Assembly: GCA_002709505.1 (NCBI GenBank)
Contig: PARB01000057.1
Span: forward strand, 1 to 64,000
Source of the DNA: Paracoccaceae bacterium
Lineage (GTDB): Bacteria > Pseudomonadota > Alphaproteobacteria > Rhizobiales > Stappiaceae
DNA length: 64,000 bases
Reading direction: 5' to 3'
Below are positions 28,234 through 37,412 of this stretch, in pieces; the first letter of the stretch is position 1; the number at the start of each line of letters is the position of its first letter. The notes under the pieces were generated by a model that saw only the letters and a list, made by a program, of their open reading frames with translations, was not told the origin of the DNA and made no database searches. Made by a program: the position numbers and the translations under genes.

Positions 28234-29387
28234 CGGCTCCGCTGCTCCAGGTCGTCCATCAGGATCTCGGCGCTGCGCTCTGCCCCGCCCGTTTGAACGG
28301 TAAACCGGCGTTTCGGCAGCGCAAGCGCGTCGTCGATGGCGCCGGCCAGGGCTTCCGGCGTCAAGGACGCTTCCGGGGTGACGACCGCCCGCCCATGGCG
28401 CTGCAGCGCTTCGGCGCGTTGCTGCTGTTCGGTTTCCTTGATCTGGGCGAAGGGCACAAAGACTGCCGGAACGCCTGCCCGCAGGACATCAAGCACCGTG
28501 TTGTAGCCGGCCTGACTGACGGAAAGCCGTGCGCGGGCCAGAAGCGAGGGAAAGTCCCGCCGTGCGCGCTCCAGGACAATGCCGGTTGAGGCCTTGTTCG
28601 AAAGTGCATCGAAGGTGGCGGCGTCGATGTCATGGCCGGCAAGCAGCCGCCATGTGCAATCGCCGGCGCGCCTGGAGAGCGGGCGGGCGTCGATGGCCGC
28701 TGCCAGAAGGTCGGCGCCGACGGCCCCGCCGCCGCAGGAGACGACCACCTCGTCCTCGCCGTCTCCCTCCTGCGCGTCAGGGCGACCGGTCGACGTGTCG
28801 ACAAAGCCGGTGTAGCGCAGGAGCGGCGCGATACGATCGGTGAAGGGGAAACTGTCCTCAAGCCGGATGAACTCCGGATCGGAATGCACCAGCACGCGGT
28901 CGCAGAAGGCCTCGGCAAGCTCGGCCATCTGCTCTTCTTTCCAGAGCTGCTGCTTGCGCACCAGGATGTCGCGGATCGAGGCGGCGACAAGCGGCGGGCG
29001 ATCCAACGCCCGGGCGGTCGCGGTCAGAGCCTCCATCTCGAAGGCGAAGGGACGGCGGCCGAAGGGCCAGGTCTCGGTCAGAAGCAGGTCATAGGGCCGG
29101 GCGGTGAAGGCGCCAAGCGTCGCCTGCCGGCGGGCCGTCTTCCAGCCGTCGTCGATCTCCCGTCCCTCGGGCGTCAGGAACGTCTTGAACCGCGCGTCGG
29201 CGGCGCGCACTGGCGGCAGTTCGACGATCTCCAGTCCACCGACATCGGCATGCGGCGGCAGCGTGTTGCCGGTGGCGAGTGTTACCGCCACGCCCCGCTC
29301 GGCGAGCGCGCGCCCGATCGCGGCGGCCCGCAGCACATGGCCGGTCCCCAGCAGGTGCTGGACGTGGATGAAGGCGGAGAGGGTCAT
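28230..29387 (-). CDS. MurG/GT28-like glycosyltransferase
   Basis: A 385-residue GT-B protein. The N-terminal LLGTGHVLRAAAIGRALAERG resembles the glycine-rich start of MurG and of UDP-sugar transferases. The C-terminal half has LSVSQAGYNTVLDVLRAGVPAVFVPF, the donor-binding region of GT28 C-terminal domains. Acceptor and donor are unknown. Four-base overlaps on both sides place it inside a single transcript with the deacetylase-like gene and the next glycosyltransferase. Confidence 0.82.
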   Translation of the reverse strand: MTLSAFIHVQHLLGTGHVLRAAAIGRALAERGVAVTLATGNTLPPHADVGGLEIVELPPVRAADARFKTFLTPEGREIDDGWKTARRQATLGAFTARPYDLLLTETWPFGRRPFAFEMEALTATARALDRPPLVAASIRDILVRKQQLWKEEQMAELAEAFCDRVLVHSDPEFIRLEDSFPFTDRIAPLLRYTGFVDTSTGRPDAQEGDGEDEVVVSCGGGAVGADLLAAAIDARPLSRRAGDCTWRLLAGHDIDAATFDALSNKASTGIVLERARRDFPSLLARARLSVSQAGYNTVLDVLRAGVPAVFVPFAQIKETEQQQRAEALQRHGRAVVTPEASLTPEALAGAIDDALALPKRRFTVQTGGAERSAEILMDDLEQRSR

Positions 29388-30508
29388 GACGGCAAGGTCC
29401 CGCTTCGGGCGGCATGGGTGGCGCCGGCCGCTTGCATCAAGGCATCAAGCCGCTGCGCCCCGCTGGCGAGGCTGTGACGTTGGGCGATGTTTGCCCTCGC
29501 GCCGCTGGCGAGACGCGCCACAAGGCCGGGATCGTCGATCAGACGGCGGATGTTGGCGGCGAATGCGGTCGTGTCGCCCTCCGGTGACAAAAGCCCGCTT
29601 TTGCCGTCGGCCACCACCTCCGGTACGCCGAAGGTGTCGCCGCCGACAACAGCAAGCCCGCTCGCCTGCGCTTCCAGAAAGACGAAGCCGAAGGCCTCGC
29701 GGATCGCCGGCCAGACGAGGACGTCATGACGGGCGTAGAGCGCGGGCATGTCATCCTCCGCAAGGGCTCCGGTGAAGGTGACGCGCGCGGGATCGAACCA
29801 CCCTGCGATTTCCGTCCGGCAAGGCCCGTCGCCGGCTATGGTCAGCTGCCAGGGTCGCCCCGCCAGCAGGGCAAGCGCGTCCGCGAGCAGTCTGTAGGAG
29901 GCGTGCTTGTCTCCGGGCCGCATCATCCCGACCGCCAGCAGCCGCAAGGGCGAGGTCGCCGCACTGCGGGACGACGCCGCATCGCGAAACGGTGCCTCGT
30001 CCAGGAACGGCGGGCACACCTCCAGCCGGTCGGCCGGCACGACCTCCTTGAGGCAGCCCAGGTCGGCGCTGTGCAGGGCAGCAACCCGGTCGGCGCGGGC
30101 GAGGGCCGCATCGGCTGCGGCGAACCCGTGCGACCAGGGGCCGGTGCGACGCTTGGGCGCCCGGCTTGCCTCGATCACGACGTAGGGAAGGTCGAAGGCG
30201 TCGGCAAGCGCGGGGCCAATCCAGTCCGGCGCCTTGTGGTAGAGGTGGTAGGTCAGGAACGCGTCGGGCCGGGTGCCGTCAGATCGCCATTCGCGCGCGA
30301 TCCGCGCCGCCTCGCGCCTGGCCTCGGCCTCCAGCGCAAGCTGCATGTCGATGCCGCCGTCCTTGCGCCAGGCGCGAAACCGCGAGGTGACCGAGACTTC
30401 GTGCCCGGCCGTTTCCAGCGCGCGCAGAATCAGCCGGCCCATGGTGCGATCGCCGGACGGCACGGGATCGTCCAGCGGTTTCATCGGAGCGGTGAAGGCG
30501 ATGCGCAT
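29384..30508 (-). CDS. GT4-family glycosyltransferase
   Basis: A 374-residue GT-B transferase with the C-terminal Glycos_transf_1 domain. The acidic donor motif is EAFGFVFLEAQASGLAVVGGDTFGVPE, an EX7E motif of family GT4 (about residues 267-293). The N-terminal half (KPLDDPVPSGDRTMGRLI) is the acceptor domain. No signal peptide. Overlaps the GT28-like gene by four bases and lies nine bases from the upstream GT4 gene, so all are one operon. Confidence 0.87.
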   Translation of the reverse strand: MRIAFTAPMKPLDDPVPSGDRTMGRLILRALETAGHEVSVTSRFRAWRKDGGIDMQLALEAEARREAARIAREWRSDGTRPDAFLTYHLYHKAPDWIGPALADAFDLPYVVIEASRAPKRRTGPWSHGFAAADAALARADRVAALHSADLGCLKEVVPADRLEVCPPFLDEAPFRDAASSRSAATSPLRLLAVGMMRPGDKHASYRLLADALALLAGRPWQLTIAGDGPCRTEIAGWFDPARVTFTGALAEDDMPALYARHDVLVWPAIREAFGFVFLEAQASGLAVVGGDTFGVPEVVADGKSGLLSPEGDTTAFAANIRRLIDDPGLVARLASGARANIAQRHSLASGAQRLDALMQAAGATHAARSGTLPS

Positions 30509-30517
30509 CGCTGTGCC

Positions 30518-31741
30518 TTACAGGATCTTGCGAAACCGGTCTGCCAGAAAATCGAGCCCAGGGTCGGCGGAAAACCGGGCGCGGACGTCCTGTGCCGCCG
30601 CCTGGCCGAGCCGGTGGCGGGTGTCGGGCGAGCGGATCAGCGTTTCCATGGCGGCAGCAATCGCCGAGCGATCCGCCGGCGGAACCAGAACGCCGGTCTC
30701 GCCATCGCGGATCAGTTCGGGAATCGCGGAGACCCTGGTGGCGAGGCAGCACAGGCCCATTGCCTGCGCTTCCATCAGCACGTTCGGCAGTCCGTCGCGG
30801 TCGCCGGACTTGGCGACCTTAGAAGTCAGGACGAAGAGGTCCGCGCGGCTCGCCGCGGCAATTACGTCCTCGCGCGGACGCGCGCCCTGCCAGGAGATGC
30901 GGTCGGTCAGGCCAAGGCGCTCGGCGAGCGCCTTCAGGTCATCGGCCTTTTCCCCGCCGCCGATATGGTCGAAGTGCCAGTTGAGCGAGGCGGGCAGGGC
31001 AGCCAGCGCATGCAGCAGGTCGTCGTAGCCCTTCTTTTCCACCGCGCGCCCGACGGAGAGCAGGCGCACGGGCGCGCCCGTCGCGCCGTTTGCCGTGCCG
31101 GGTGGCCCGTCCGGTTGCGGAAAGGGCGAGAAATCCAGCCCGTGGTAGACGAGATCCACCTTGTCCGGCGTGTCGGCGAGCGCGTTCAGGTGATCGACGT
31201 TGATCTTCGTGCAGGTGACGCCCCAGGCGGCATCGGCGAGTTTGACCTTCAGGTCCCACTCCGCACTCGTCCAGATGTCCTTGGCGTGAGCGGAAAACGA
31301 CCAGCGCCGGCCCGACAGATGCGCGGCATAACGGGCAACCGTGCAGGGCGTATGCAGATAATGGGTGTGGATCCAGGAGACGTCGTCGGGAAGCTCGTGG
31401 GCAAGCACGCAGGCCTGGCCCCAGCGCCGCTGCCGCCCGGCATTGGACTCGCGCGCGAAGTCCGCCTCGAAAAGCGCGCGCGCTTCCGCATAGGTCGGCT
31501 GCGCCTGCGCCCAGCGGCGCGCGCGGGCAACGCGGGCCGGGTCATCCTTCAGATACTCGGGAAGATAGAGAACATCGGCGGTGATCTTGCGATGCACTTC
31601 GTGGATGAAGGGATCGTAGGGCTTGCGCAAGGCCACGATGAGCTGGTCGATCCCGCGTGTCTGAAGCCCGTGGATCTCCTGGGCGATGAAGGTTTCCGAC
31701 AGGCGTGGATAGCCTTTTACGACGACGGCGAGGCGCGACAT
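30518..31741 (-). CDS. GT4-family glycosyltransferase
   Basis: A 407-residue GT-B enzyme beginning MSRLAVVVKGYPRLSETFI, a start common to exopolysaccharide transferases. The C-terminal domain has LLSVGRAVEKKGYDDLLHAL and the EX7E-type region GLPNVLMEAQAMGLCCLAT. The ATG at 31741 follows AGGA with five-base spacing; a TTG at 31768 would add nine residues. It is one of four transferases in this cluster, so it probably adds one residue of a repeating unit or glycolipid head. Confidence 0.87.
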   Translation of the reverse strand: MSRLAVVVKGYPRLSETFIAQEIHGLQTRGIDQLIVALRKPYDPFIHEVHRKITADVLYLPEYLKDDPARVARARRWAQAQPTYAEARALFEADFARESNAGRQRRWGQACVLAHELPDDVSWIHTHYLHTPCTVARYAAHLSGRRWSFSAHAKDIWTSAEWDLKVKLADAAWGVTCTKINVDHLNALADTPDKVDLVYHGLDFSPFPQPDGPPGTANGATGAPVRLLSVGRAVEKKGYDDLLHALAALPASLNWHFDHIGGGEKADDLKALAERLGLTDRISWQGARPREDVIAAASRADLFVLTSKVAKSGDRDGLPNVLMEAQAMGLCCLATRVSAIPELIRDGETGVLVPPADRSAIAAAMETLIRSPDTRHRLGQAAAQDVRARFSADPGLDFLADRFRKIL

Positions 31742-31786
31742 GTGATCCTGATGTTCAACAGGGTTCAAAGGGCAGGCGAGAAGCGG

Positions 31787-33013
31787 TCAGTCACCGCCGC
31801 GCGCTGTGATGCGCAGCGCATCCGGGCGCGGCTTGTCCGCCAGGATGGTTTCGACGCGGTCGCCGATCACGTCCAGCCCGCCAAGCAGATTATCGATTCC
31901 GGCCGCGGACGGCGGATTTGAGTTCGGCAGGGCAACCAGCGCCGCGATCATCTTGTCGACATCGGGGTAGTCCTCGATCGGTAGCACCTTGAGCAGGCCG
32001 ATGGCCTGGGCCCGTGTCGCGCGAATGGACTGTTCCCGCCGCGGGACGACGCGCGGCACCATCAGCGTCGGCTTGTCGAACGACAGGATCTCGCAAAACG
32101 TGTTGTAGCCGCCCATCCCGACGATCGCCTTTGCGCCGGCCATATAGGGCTCGATGGTCGGCAGGAAGCGCAGGATATGGACATCGCGCAGGTGTTCCGC
32201 CCGTGCCAGGAATTCGGTCGCCGATGAGGCCGGCATGAAGGGGCCGAGAACGATCAGGGCGGGAAACAGCGGCTGGGAGCGGGCCTCATAGGCGCGCATC
32301 ACCCAGTCGACCAGCTCGACGCCGTCGCCGCCGCCGCCGGGCGTGACGAGAATATAGGGTTCGTCGTCGAAGGGCAGCGGTTCGGTGATCTTGGCGTCGG
32401 CGGGAATGTCGCGGCGCAGGTATCCGGTGTTCGTCGCCTTGGCATGAACGGCGGGCGTCAGGTCCATGCCAGCCAACGGGTCGTGCAGGTCGGGCGGTCC
32501 GTAGATCCAGATCTCGTCGTAGAGCCGCTCAAGCGCCGGGTCGACATTCTTGCGGGTCCATTCCTCGCGCAGATGCGCCGGATCGTCCATCACGTCGCGC
32601 AGGCCGAGAACGAGCCGTGTGGTCCCGCGCGCCTTGAGCATCTCCAGCGTGCTGAGGATCTCGCCGCGCAATCCGAGCGGTTCCTTGTCGACGATCAGGA
32701 TGTCGGGATCGAACACCTGTGCCGTGTGTTCGATGATCGACGAGCGAATCGCCAGGATGTGCTCGATGTTGAGCGACAGCGACAGCGGCGTGTATTCGCC
32801 ATTCCTGAGCTTGATGACGCCGGGAATGCGAACGAAGTCGACGCGCGTGCGGAATTCGAAGCTGCCGATGATCGGGGATCCGGACAGGATCAGGACCGAG
32901 AGGTCGCCAAACCGCTCGGTGAGCGCATGCGCAATTGTCCGGCAGCGCCGAAGATGGCCCAGACCAAAGGAATCATGGCTGTAAATCAGCACTTTCGGGG
33001 AAGTGTTCGTCAT
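31787..33013 (-). CDS. GT28-like glycosyltransferase
   Basis: A 408-residue protein with a GT-B layout. The start IYSHDSFGLGHLRRCRTIAHAL is a glycine-rich nucleotide-sugar transferase N-terminus. The C-terminal half has ILVTPGGGGDG, FLPTIEPYMAGAKAIVGMGGYNTFCEIL and a late RREQSIRATRA, as in the C-terminal domain of MurG-type enzymes. It is the promoter-proximal gene of the minus-strand glycan operon and stands back to back, across 272 bases, with the aberrant ABC transporter gene. Confidence 0.83.
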   Translation of the reverse strand: MTNTSPKVLIYSHDSFGLGHLRRCRTIAHALTERFGDLSVLILSGSPIIGSFEFRTRVDFVRIPGVIKLRNGEYTPLSLSLNIEHILAIRSSIIEHTAQVFDPDILIVDKEPLGLRGEILSTLEMLKARGTTRLVLGLRDVMDDPAHLREEWTRKNVDPALERLYDEIWIYGPPDLHDPLAGMDLTPAVHAKATNTGYLRRDIPADAKITEPLPFDDEPYILVTPGGGGDGVELVDWVMRAYEARSQPLFPALIVLGPFMPASSATEFLARAEHLRDVHILRFLPTIEPYMAGAKAIVGMGGYNTFCEILSFDKPTLMVPRVVPRREQSIRATRAQAIGLLKVLPIEDYPDVDKMIAALVALPNSNPPSAAGIDNLLGGLDVIGDRVETILADKPRPDALRITARGGD

Positions 33014-33285
33014 TCGGCCCCATTCGGTCAGCGCAACCGGTGTCCGGCACGACCACGCATTCCCTCATATCCTTCTGCTCTAGCCCCGGCGCCAACGCGA
33101 TGCAAGACCGGAACGCTCCGGTTGTCCCGCGCAAGGCTGAAGCCCCGTTGCATACTCAGCCGCTCGCACGACCTGGACCGCAACGGTTGCCAAATGCATC
33201 CTGCGCTAACTGGCGCTTTGAAAACACCGCGTTATGATGCGAGAAGATCGAGAGCGACCAACGCCAGCCAGGCACACAACCCCCT

Positions 33286-35889
33286 ATGGAAAAAAGCCTC
33301 TTCCGCTTCATCTGGCAGTATAGCGCAAGGCAGCAGATGGTGATCCTGCTGATCACCGTGCTGTCGTATCCGGTGAGCTATATCCTGCTGGAGCTGCCGA
33401 AGCTGATCGTGAACGACGCGATCCAGGGAGAATTGTTTCCCCGCGAGGTCCTGGGCTTCGAGTTCGACCAGATCTCTTATCTGGTGCTCTTGTGTTTCGC
33501 CTTCCTCGGCCTGGTGATCCTGTCGAACGGGATCAAGCTCGTTCTCAATGTCTACAAGGGGCGTCTTGGCGAGCGCATGCTCCGCCGGCTGCGCTTCGAG
33601 CTGTTTCAGCGGGTGCTGCGCTTCCGTCTTCCGCATTTCAAGAAGGTGAGTTCGGGCGAGATCATTCCGATGATCACCTCCGAGGTCGAGGATGTCGGCG
33701 GCTTCATCGGCGAGGCGGTGGCCTTGCCGGCCTATCAGGGCGGCATGCTGGCCGTCCAGATCGGCTTCATCTTCATGCAGGACCCGCTTCTGGGGCTGGC
33801 GGCAATCTCGTCCTACCCGATGCAGGCCTACATCATTCCCAAGCTGCAGAAGAAGGTCGTGCTGCTGTCCCGGCAAAGGGTGCGCAACGTGCGCGTCATC
33901 GCCGACAAGATCGGCGAAAGCATCACCGGGGTGTCGGAGATCCACGCCAACGATGCGTCGGCCTGGCATTCGGCCGACCTTTCCGATCGCCTCTATACCA
34001 ACTACAAGATCCGCTTCAAGATCTTCAATTGGAAGTATTTCATAAAGTTTCTCAATAACTTCATGAATCAGCTGACGCCGTTCCTGTTCTATCTGATCGG
34101 CGGCTGGCTGGTGATTGAGGGCAACCTGTCCATTGGTGCGCTGCTTGCCGTGATTGCCGCCTACAAGGACCTTGCCGGTCCCTGGAAGGAACTGCTCGCC
34201 TACTATCAGATGGTTGCCGATGTCGACGTGAAGTACCAGACGGTCGTGGAAAACTTCGATCCGCCGGACATCTACCCCGTCGCGCGCCTGGTCACCGACG
34301 AGCCCGAGCCGCTCTCCGGCGCGCTGGCTCTGAAGAATGTCAGCGTCTCGGGCGGCGCGGCCGGTCAGGAGGCCTTCGACGTGACGGTGACGGTGGAGCC
34401 GGACCAACATCTGGCGGTCATCGGCCCGGACGGATCGGGCCGCTCGGAGGTGCTGCAACTGGCCGCCGGCCTGCTCGGCCCGACAAGCGGGCGGGTCGAG
34501 ATCGGCGGGCGAAACCTGGAGACCTTGAGCGAATCCGTGCTCGGCCGCCAGATCGCCTATGTCGGGCCGTCCGTGCATGTCTGGACCGGGACGGTGCGCG
34601 ACAACATCTTCTACGGTCTGCGGCACCGGCCCCTGCGCCCGCCCGAGCGGACCGGCGAGCGCAAGGCGGATTACGCCCGACGGCTTTCCGAGGCCCAGCT
34701 GACCAGCAACCCGCAATATGACATCGAGGCGGAATGGGAGGATCTGGACGCGCTGGCCTGTGCGGATGTCGACGACCTTGTCGAGCACGCGCTCGCCCTG
34801 ATCGAGCTCACCGGCCTGGCGGCGGATGTGTTCCGCATGGGATTGCAGGCAACCATCGATCCGGAGTCGCAGCCGGAGTTCGCGGAGGCGATCCTGGCCG
34901 CGCGTCGGGCGCTTGCCGACCGGGTCGCGCATGACGACCGCTTTTCCGCGATGATCGAGCTTTGGCAGATCGACCGTTTCAACAACAGCGCCAGCATCGC
35001 CGAGAACCTCCTGTTCGCGGCGCCCGCGGATAGCTCCATCGGGATCGACACCCTGGCGTCGGATCCCGACATCGAAGCGGCCTTGAAGGAGTCCGGGCTC
35101 TATACGCGCCTGCTGGAGATCGGCCAGAAGATCGCCGAGACGATGGTCGAGCTCTTCGCCAACATCAGCGACGATTCCGGCCTGCTCGGCGATTATTCGT
35201 TCATCACCCAGGACGAGTTGCCCGAGTTCGAGCGGATCCTGAGGGCTGCGAAGATCGGGTCCGGCAAGGGCGGGCTGACCCCGACCGACGAGCAGCGCCT
35301 CATCGGCCTTGCCTTCAAGCTGATTCCCGCCCGGCACCGCCTGGGCGTGCTCGACGACGACATGCGGGGCGAGATCGTCGCGGCCCGCGCGACCTTCCAC
35401 AAGCGTATGGACGAAGCGGAGCGCCGCTTCGTCGTGTTCGACCGCGACCGCTTCGTCGCGCCGATGACCATCGAGGACAATCTCCTCTTCGGCCGGCCCC
35501 GCGTCGACCGGCGGGATGCGCGCGAGAAGATCGACAAGGTGATCCGGGCACTCGTCGAGGAGATGGAGTTGCGCCGTCCGATCATCCGTGCGGGACTGGG
35601 CTTCCATGTCGGGGTGGCCGGGTCGCGGCTTTCGGCCGGCCAGCGTCGGCGGGTCGCGCTGGTGCGCGCGCTGATGAAGAATGCGCCGGTGACGATCCTC
35701 GACGAGACGGCAACCGGAAACAGCGACGACGACAAGGCGCTGCGCAAGGTGATCCGGGAGCAACTCGACGGGCGCATGCTGCTGTTCGGGGCGTCGAATT
35801 TGATCGTCGCGGAGGAATTCGACCATAGTATCGTGATGAACCAGGGACGGATGACGGAGAGCGCGTCGGGGGATGACAATGCGGATTGA
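33286..35889 (+). CDS. Aberrant ABC transporter: membrane domain plus greatly expanded, degenerate nucleotide-binding domain
   Basis: An 867-residue half-transporter, against about 580-620 for usual MsbA-type exporters. Residues 1-310 form an ABC-exporter membrane domain with about six helices. The ATPase domain starts near 345. Walker A is GPDGSGRS (380-387) with Arg386 where Lys is normal. The Q-loop region YVGPSVHVWTGTVRDN (425-440) lacks the Gln. An insertion of about 325 residues (450-775) precedes the signature RLSAGQRRRVAL (781-792). Walker B is TILDET (803-808), and the H-loop His is replaced (GASNLI, 835-840). Within the insertion, RFNNSASIAENLLFA (564-578) and RFVAPMTIEDNLLFG (722-736) echo the host motif at 432-444. 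Export of the product of the neighbouring glycan cluster is plausible but unproven. Confidence 0.85.
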   Translation: MEKSLFRFIWQYSARQQMVILLITVLSYPVSYILLELPKLIVNDAIQGELFPREVLGFEFDQISYLVLLCFAFLGLVILSNGIKLVLNVYKGRLGERMLRRLRFELFQRVLRFRLPHFKKVSSGEIIPMITSEVEDVGGFIGEAVALPAYQGGMLAVQIGFIFMQDPLLGLAAISSYPMQAYIIPKLQKKVVLLSRQRVRNVRVIADKIGESITGVSEIHANDASAWHSADLSDRLYTNYKIRFKIFNWKYFIKFLNNFMNQLTPFLFYLIGGWLVIEGNLSIGALLAVIAAYKDLAGPWKELLAYYQMVADVDVKYQTVVENFDPPDIYPVARLVTDEPEPLSGALALKNVSVSGGAAGQEAFDVTVTVEPDQHLAVIGPDGSGRSEVLQLAAGLLGPTSGRVEIGGRNLETLSESVLGRQIAYVGPSVHVWTGTVRDNIFYGLRHRPLRPPERTGERKADYARRLSEAQLTSNPQYDIEAEWEDLDALACADVDDLVEHALALIELTGLAADVFRMGLQATIDPESQPEFAEAILAARRALADRVAHDDRFSAMIELWQIDRFNNSASIAENLLFAAPADSSIGIDTLASDPDIEAALKESGLYTRLLEIGQKIAETMVELFANISDDSGLLGDYSFITQDELPEFERILRAAKIGSGKGGLTPTDEQRLIGLAFKLIPARHRLGVLDDDMRGEIVAARATFHKRMDEAERRFVVFDRDRFVAPMTIEDNLLFGRPRVDRRDAREKIDKVIRALVEEMELRRPIIRAGLGFHVGVAGSRLSAGQRRRVALVRALMKNAPVTILDETATGNSDDDKALRKVIREQLDGRMLLFGASNLIVAEEFDHSIVMNQGRMTESASGDDNAD

Positions 35890-35981
35890 TCCGGATTTCG
35901 CTCTCCTGTCCCGATCATATCGAGTGGCCCGAGTGCCGGCATGCGCGGCGTGTTGCGTGCCGCCGGGCCGAAGGAGGATCT

Positions 35982-36440
35982 GTGACCCTAGACTCTGAAG
36001 TTGACGCCCTGCGTCGTGTGCCTTTGTTCCGGGGCATCGATGCCACAAAACTGAGGCTGCTGGCTTTCATTTCCGACCGGACGCATTTCGCGCCCGGAGA
36101 GGAGTTGTGCCGTCAGGGAGAGGAGGGCGATTCCGCCTTCATCATTCTGGAGGGCGAGGCGGACATTCGCGTTTCCACGCCGGATGGCGAAAGGACTGTC
36201 GCCCGGCTCGGGCAGCATTCCATTGTTGGCGAAATCGCGATCCTGTGCGACGTTCCGCGCACCGCCACGGTGGCGGCGGCGACGGAAATGGACGTCCTCA
36301 CCGTATCGAAGGATGATTTTCTCCGGTTGCTCAAGGAATTTCCGGACATGTCGCTCGAGGTCATGCGCACGCTTGCGCAACGTCTGGAGCGCACGACACA
36401 AGACCTCGCGGCGCAAAAGGCGTCCGGCGCGGCAGCTTGA
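35982..36440 (+). CDS. Stand-alone cyclic-nucleotide-binding domain protein
   Basis: A 152-residue protein consisting of one cNMP-binding beta-roll with flanking helices and no DNA-binding or enzymatic domain. The phosphate-binding cassette GEIAILCDVPRTATV contains the conserved Glu85, Arg93 and Thr94. The GTG start at 35982 follows AAGGAGG at ideal spacing; frames further upstream are not conserved. It sits 92 bases after the ABC gene, and its stop region overlaps or abuts the next gene. As in CRP-type regulatory subunits, it should bind cAMP or cGMP and pass the signal to a partner, perhaps the ABC protein or the hydrolase. Confidence 0.88.
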   Translation: MTLDSEVDALRRVPLFRGIDATKLRLLAFISDRTHFAPGEELCRQGEEGDSAFIILEGEADIRVSTPDGERTVARLGQHSIVGEIAILCDVPRTATVAAATEMDVLTVSKDDFLRLLKEFPDMSLEVMRTLAQRLERTTQDLAAQKASGAAA

Positions 36441-36454
36441 GGCGAGGAAACGGA

Positions 36455-37279
36455 GTGTCGCAGTCGTTGTCGCTGAAATTGTGGGGTGTGCGCGGGTCGA
36501 CGCCCACGCCGGGGGCCGGCACGCTTCGCTATGGCGGGGAAACCACCTGTTTCGAAATCCGCGCGGGAGAAGATTCCATCCTGATCGATTGCGGGTCGGG
36601 CGCGCGCAATCTCGGTGTGGAGCTGCACGCCGCGCCGCCGCGCGCCTTCGACCTGTTCTTCACCCACACCCATCTCGACCACATCTGCGGACTGCCGTTC
36701 TTCACGCCCGCCTATGACGACCGCTTTTCCATCACGGCCTGGGCGGGGCATTTCGCCGACCGCTCCGGGCTGATGGACATCATCTGCCGGATCATGTCGC
36801 CGCCGATCTTTCCCGTCGCCGCCAACAAGCTGCGGGCGGTGTCCTTCCGCAATTTCCGGTCCGGCGAAACCGTTGAGCGCGGCGACGGCATCGCCCTGCG
36901 CACCGTCGGGCTCAACCACCCGGGCGGGGCCACCGGATACCGGCTGGACCATGCCGGCAAGTCCATTTGCATCATCACCGACCACGAGCATGGCAATGCC
37001 GAGATCGATCAGGCCGTCCGGCGGTTTGTCGAAGGCGCCGACGTGATGATTTATGACGCCATGTACACGGATGACGAATACGACCGCTTCGTCGGCTGGG
37101 GGCATTCGACCTGGCAAAAGGGCATTGAACTGGCGCTGGACGCCGGCGTCGCCTGTCCGGTTCTGTTCCATCACGACCCGCGCCGCACCGACGACCAGCT
37201 GGACGCGATCGGCGAAGCGGCGGCGAAACGCCATCCCGGGGCGCTTGTCGGGCGCGAGGGCATGGTGCTGACCCCGTAA
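36455..37279 (+). CDS. Metallo-beta-lactamase-fold hydrolase, phosphodiesterase-like
   Basis: A 274-residue MBL-fold protein opening with the strand LKLWGVRGSTPTPG and the loop LRYGGETTCFEI of the PhnP/RNase Z-like branch. The dinuclear metal motif is THTHLDH (70-76); further ligands are in GLNHPGG, ITDHEH and FHHDP. This branch includes phosphodiesterases acting on cyclic nucleotides or cyclic phosphates. The GTG at 36455 follows AGGA; a TTG at 36437 overlapping the upstream stop is an alternative. Lying between a cyclic-nucleotide-binding gene and a cyclase gene, it may hydrolyse a cyclic nucleotide, but this is inferred from context. Confidence 0.85.
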   Translation: MSQSLSLKLWGVRGSTPTPGAGTLRYGGETTCFEIRAGEDSILIDCGSGARNLGVELHAAPPRAFDLFFTHTHLDHICGLPFFTPAYDDRFSITAWAGHFADRSGLMDIICRIMSPPIFPVAANKLRAVSFRNFRSGETVERGDGIALRTVGLNHPGGATGYRLDHAGKSICIITDHEHGNAEIDQAVRRFVEGADVMIYDAMYTDDEYDRFVGWGHSTWQKGIELALDAGVACPVLFHHDPRRTDDQLDAIGEAAAKRHPGALVGREGMVLTP

Positions 37280-37412
37280 CGCGCGATCACGTCGCGGTGA
37301 CGCCGCCGGCGGTGAGTTGCCGCTGAGCGGGTTTGCGGTCTTTATGGCCGGAGGCGGGGCGCTCGCAAGTGCTCGAAGCGGCCCGTACACCCGAAGCCGG
37401 CGGAGATGCGAC

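Noticed and set aside
33232-36048. 938-codon frame antisense to the aberrant ABC gene
   Set aside because: Its composition is that of a shadow frame; the plus-strand gene has a clear ABC membrane domain and signature.
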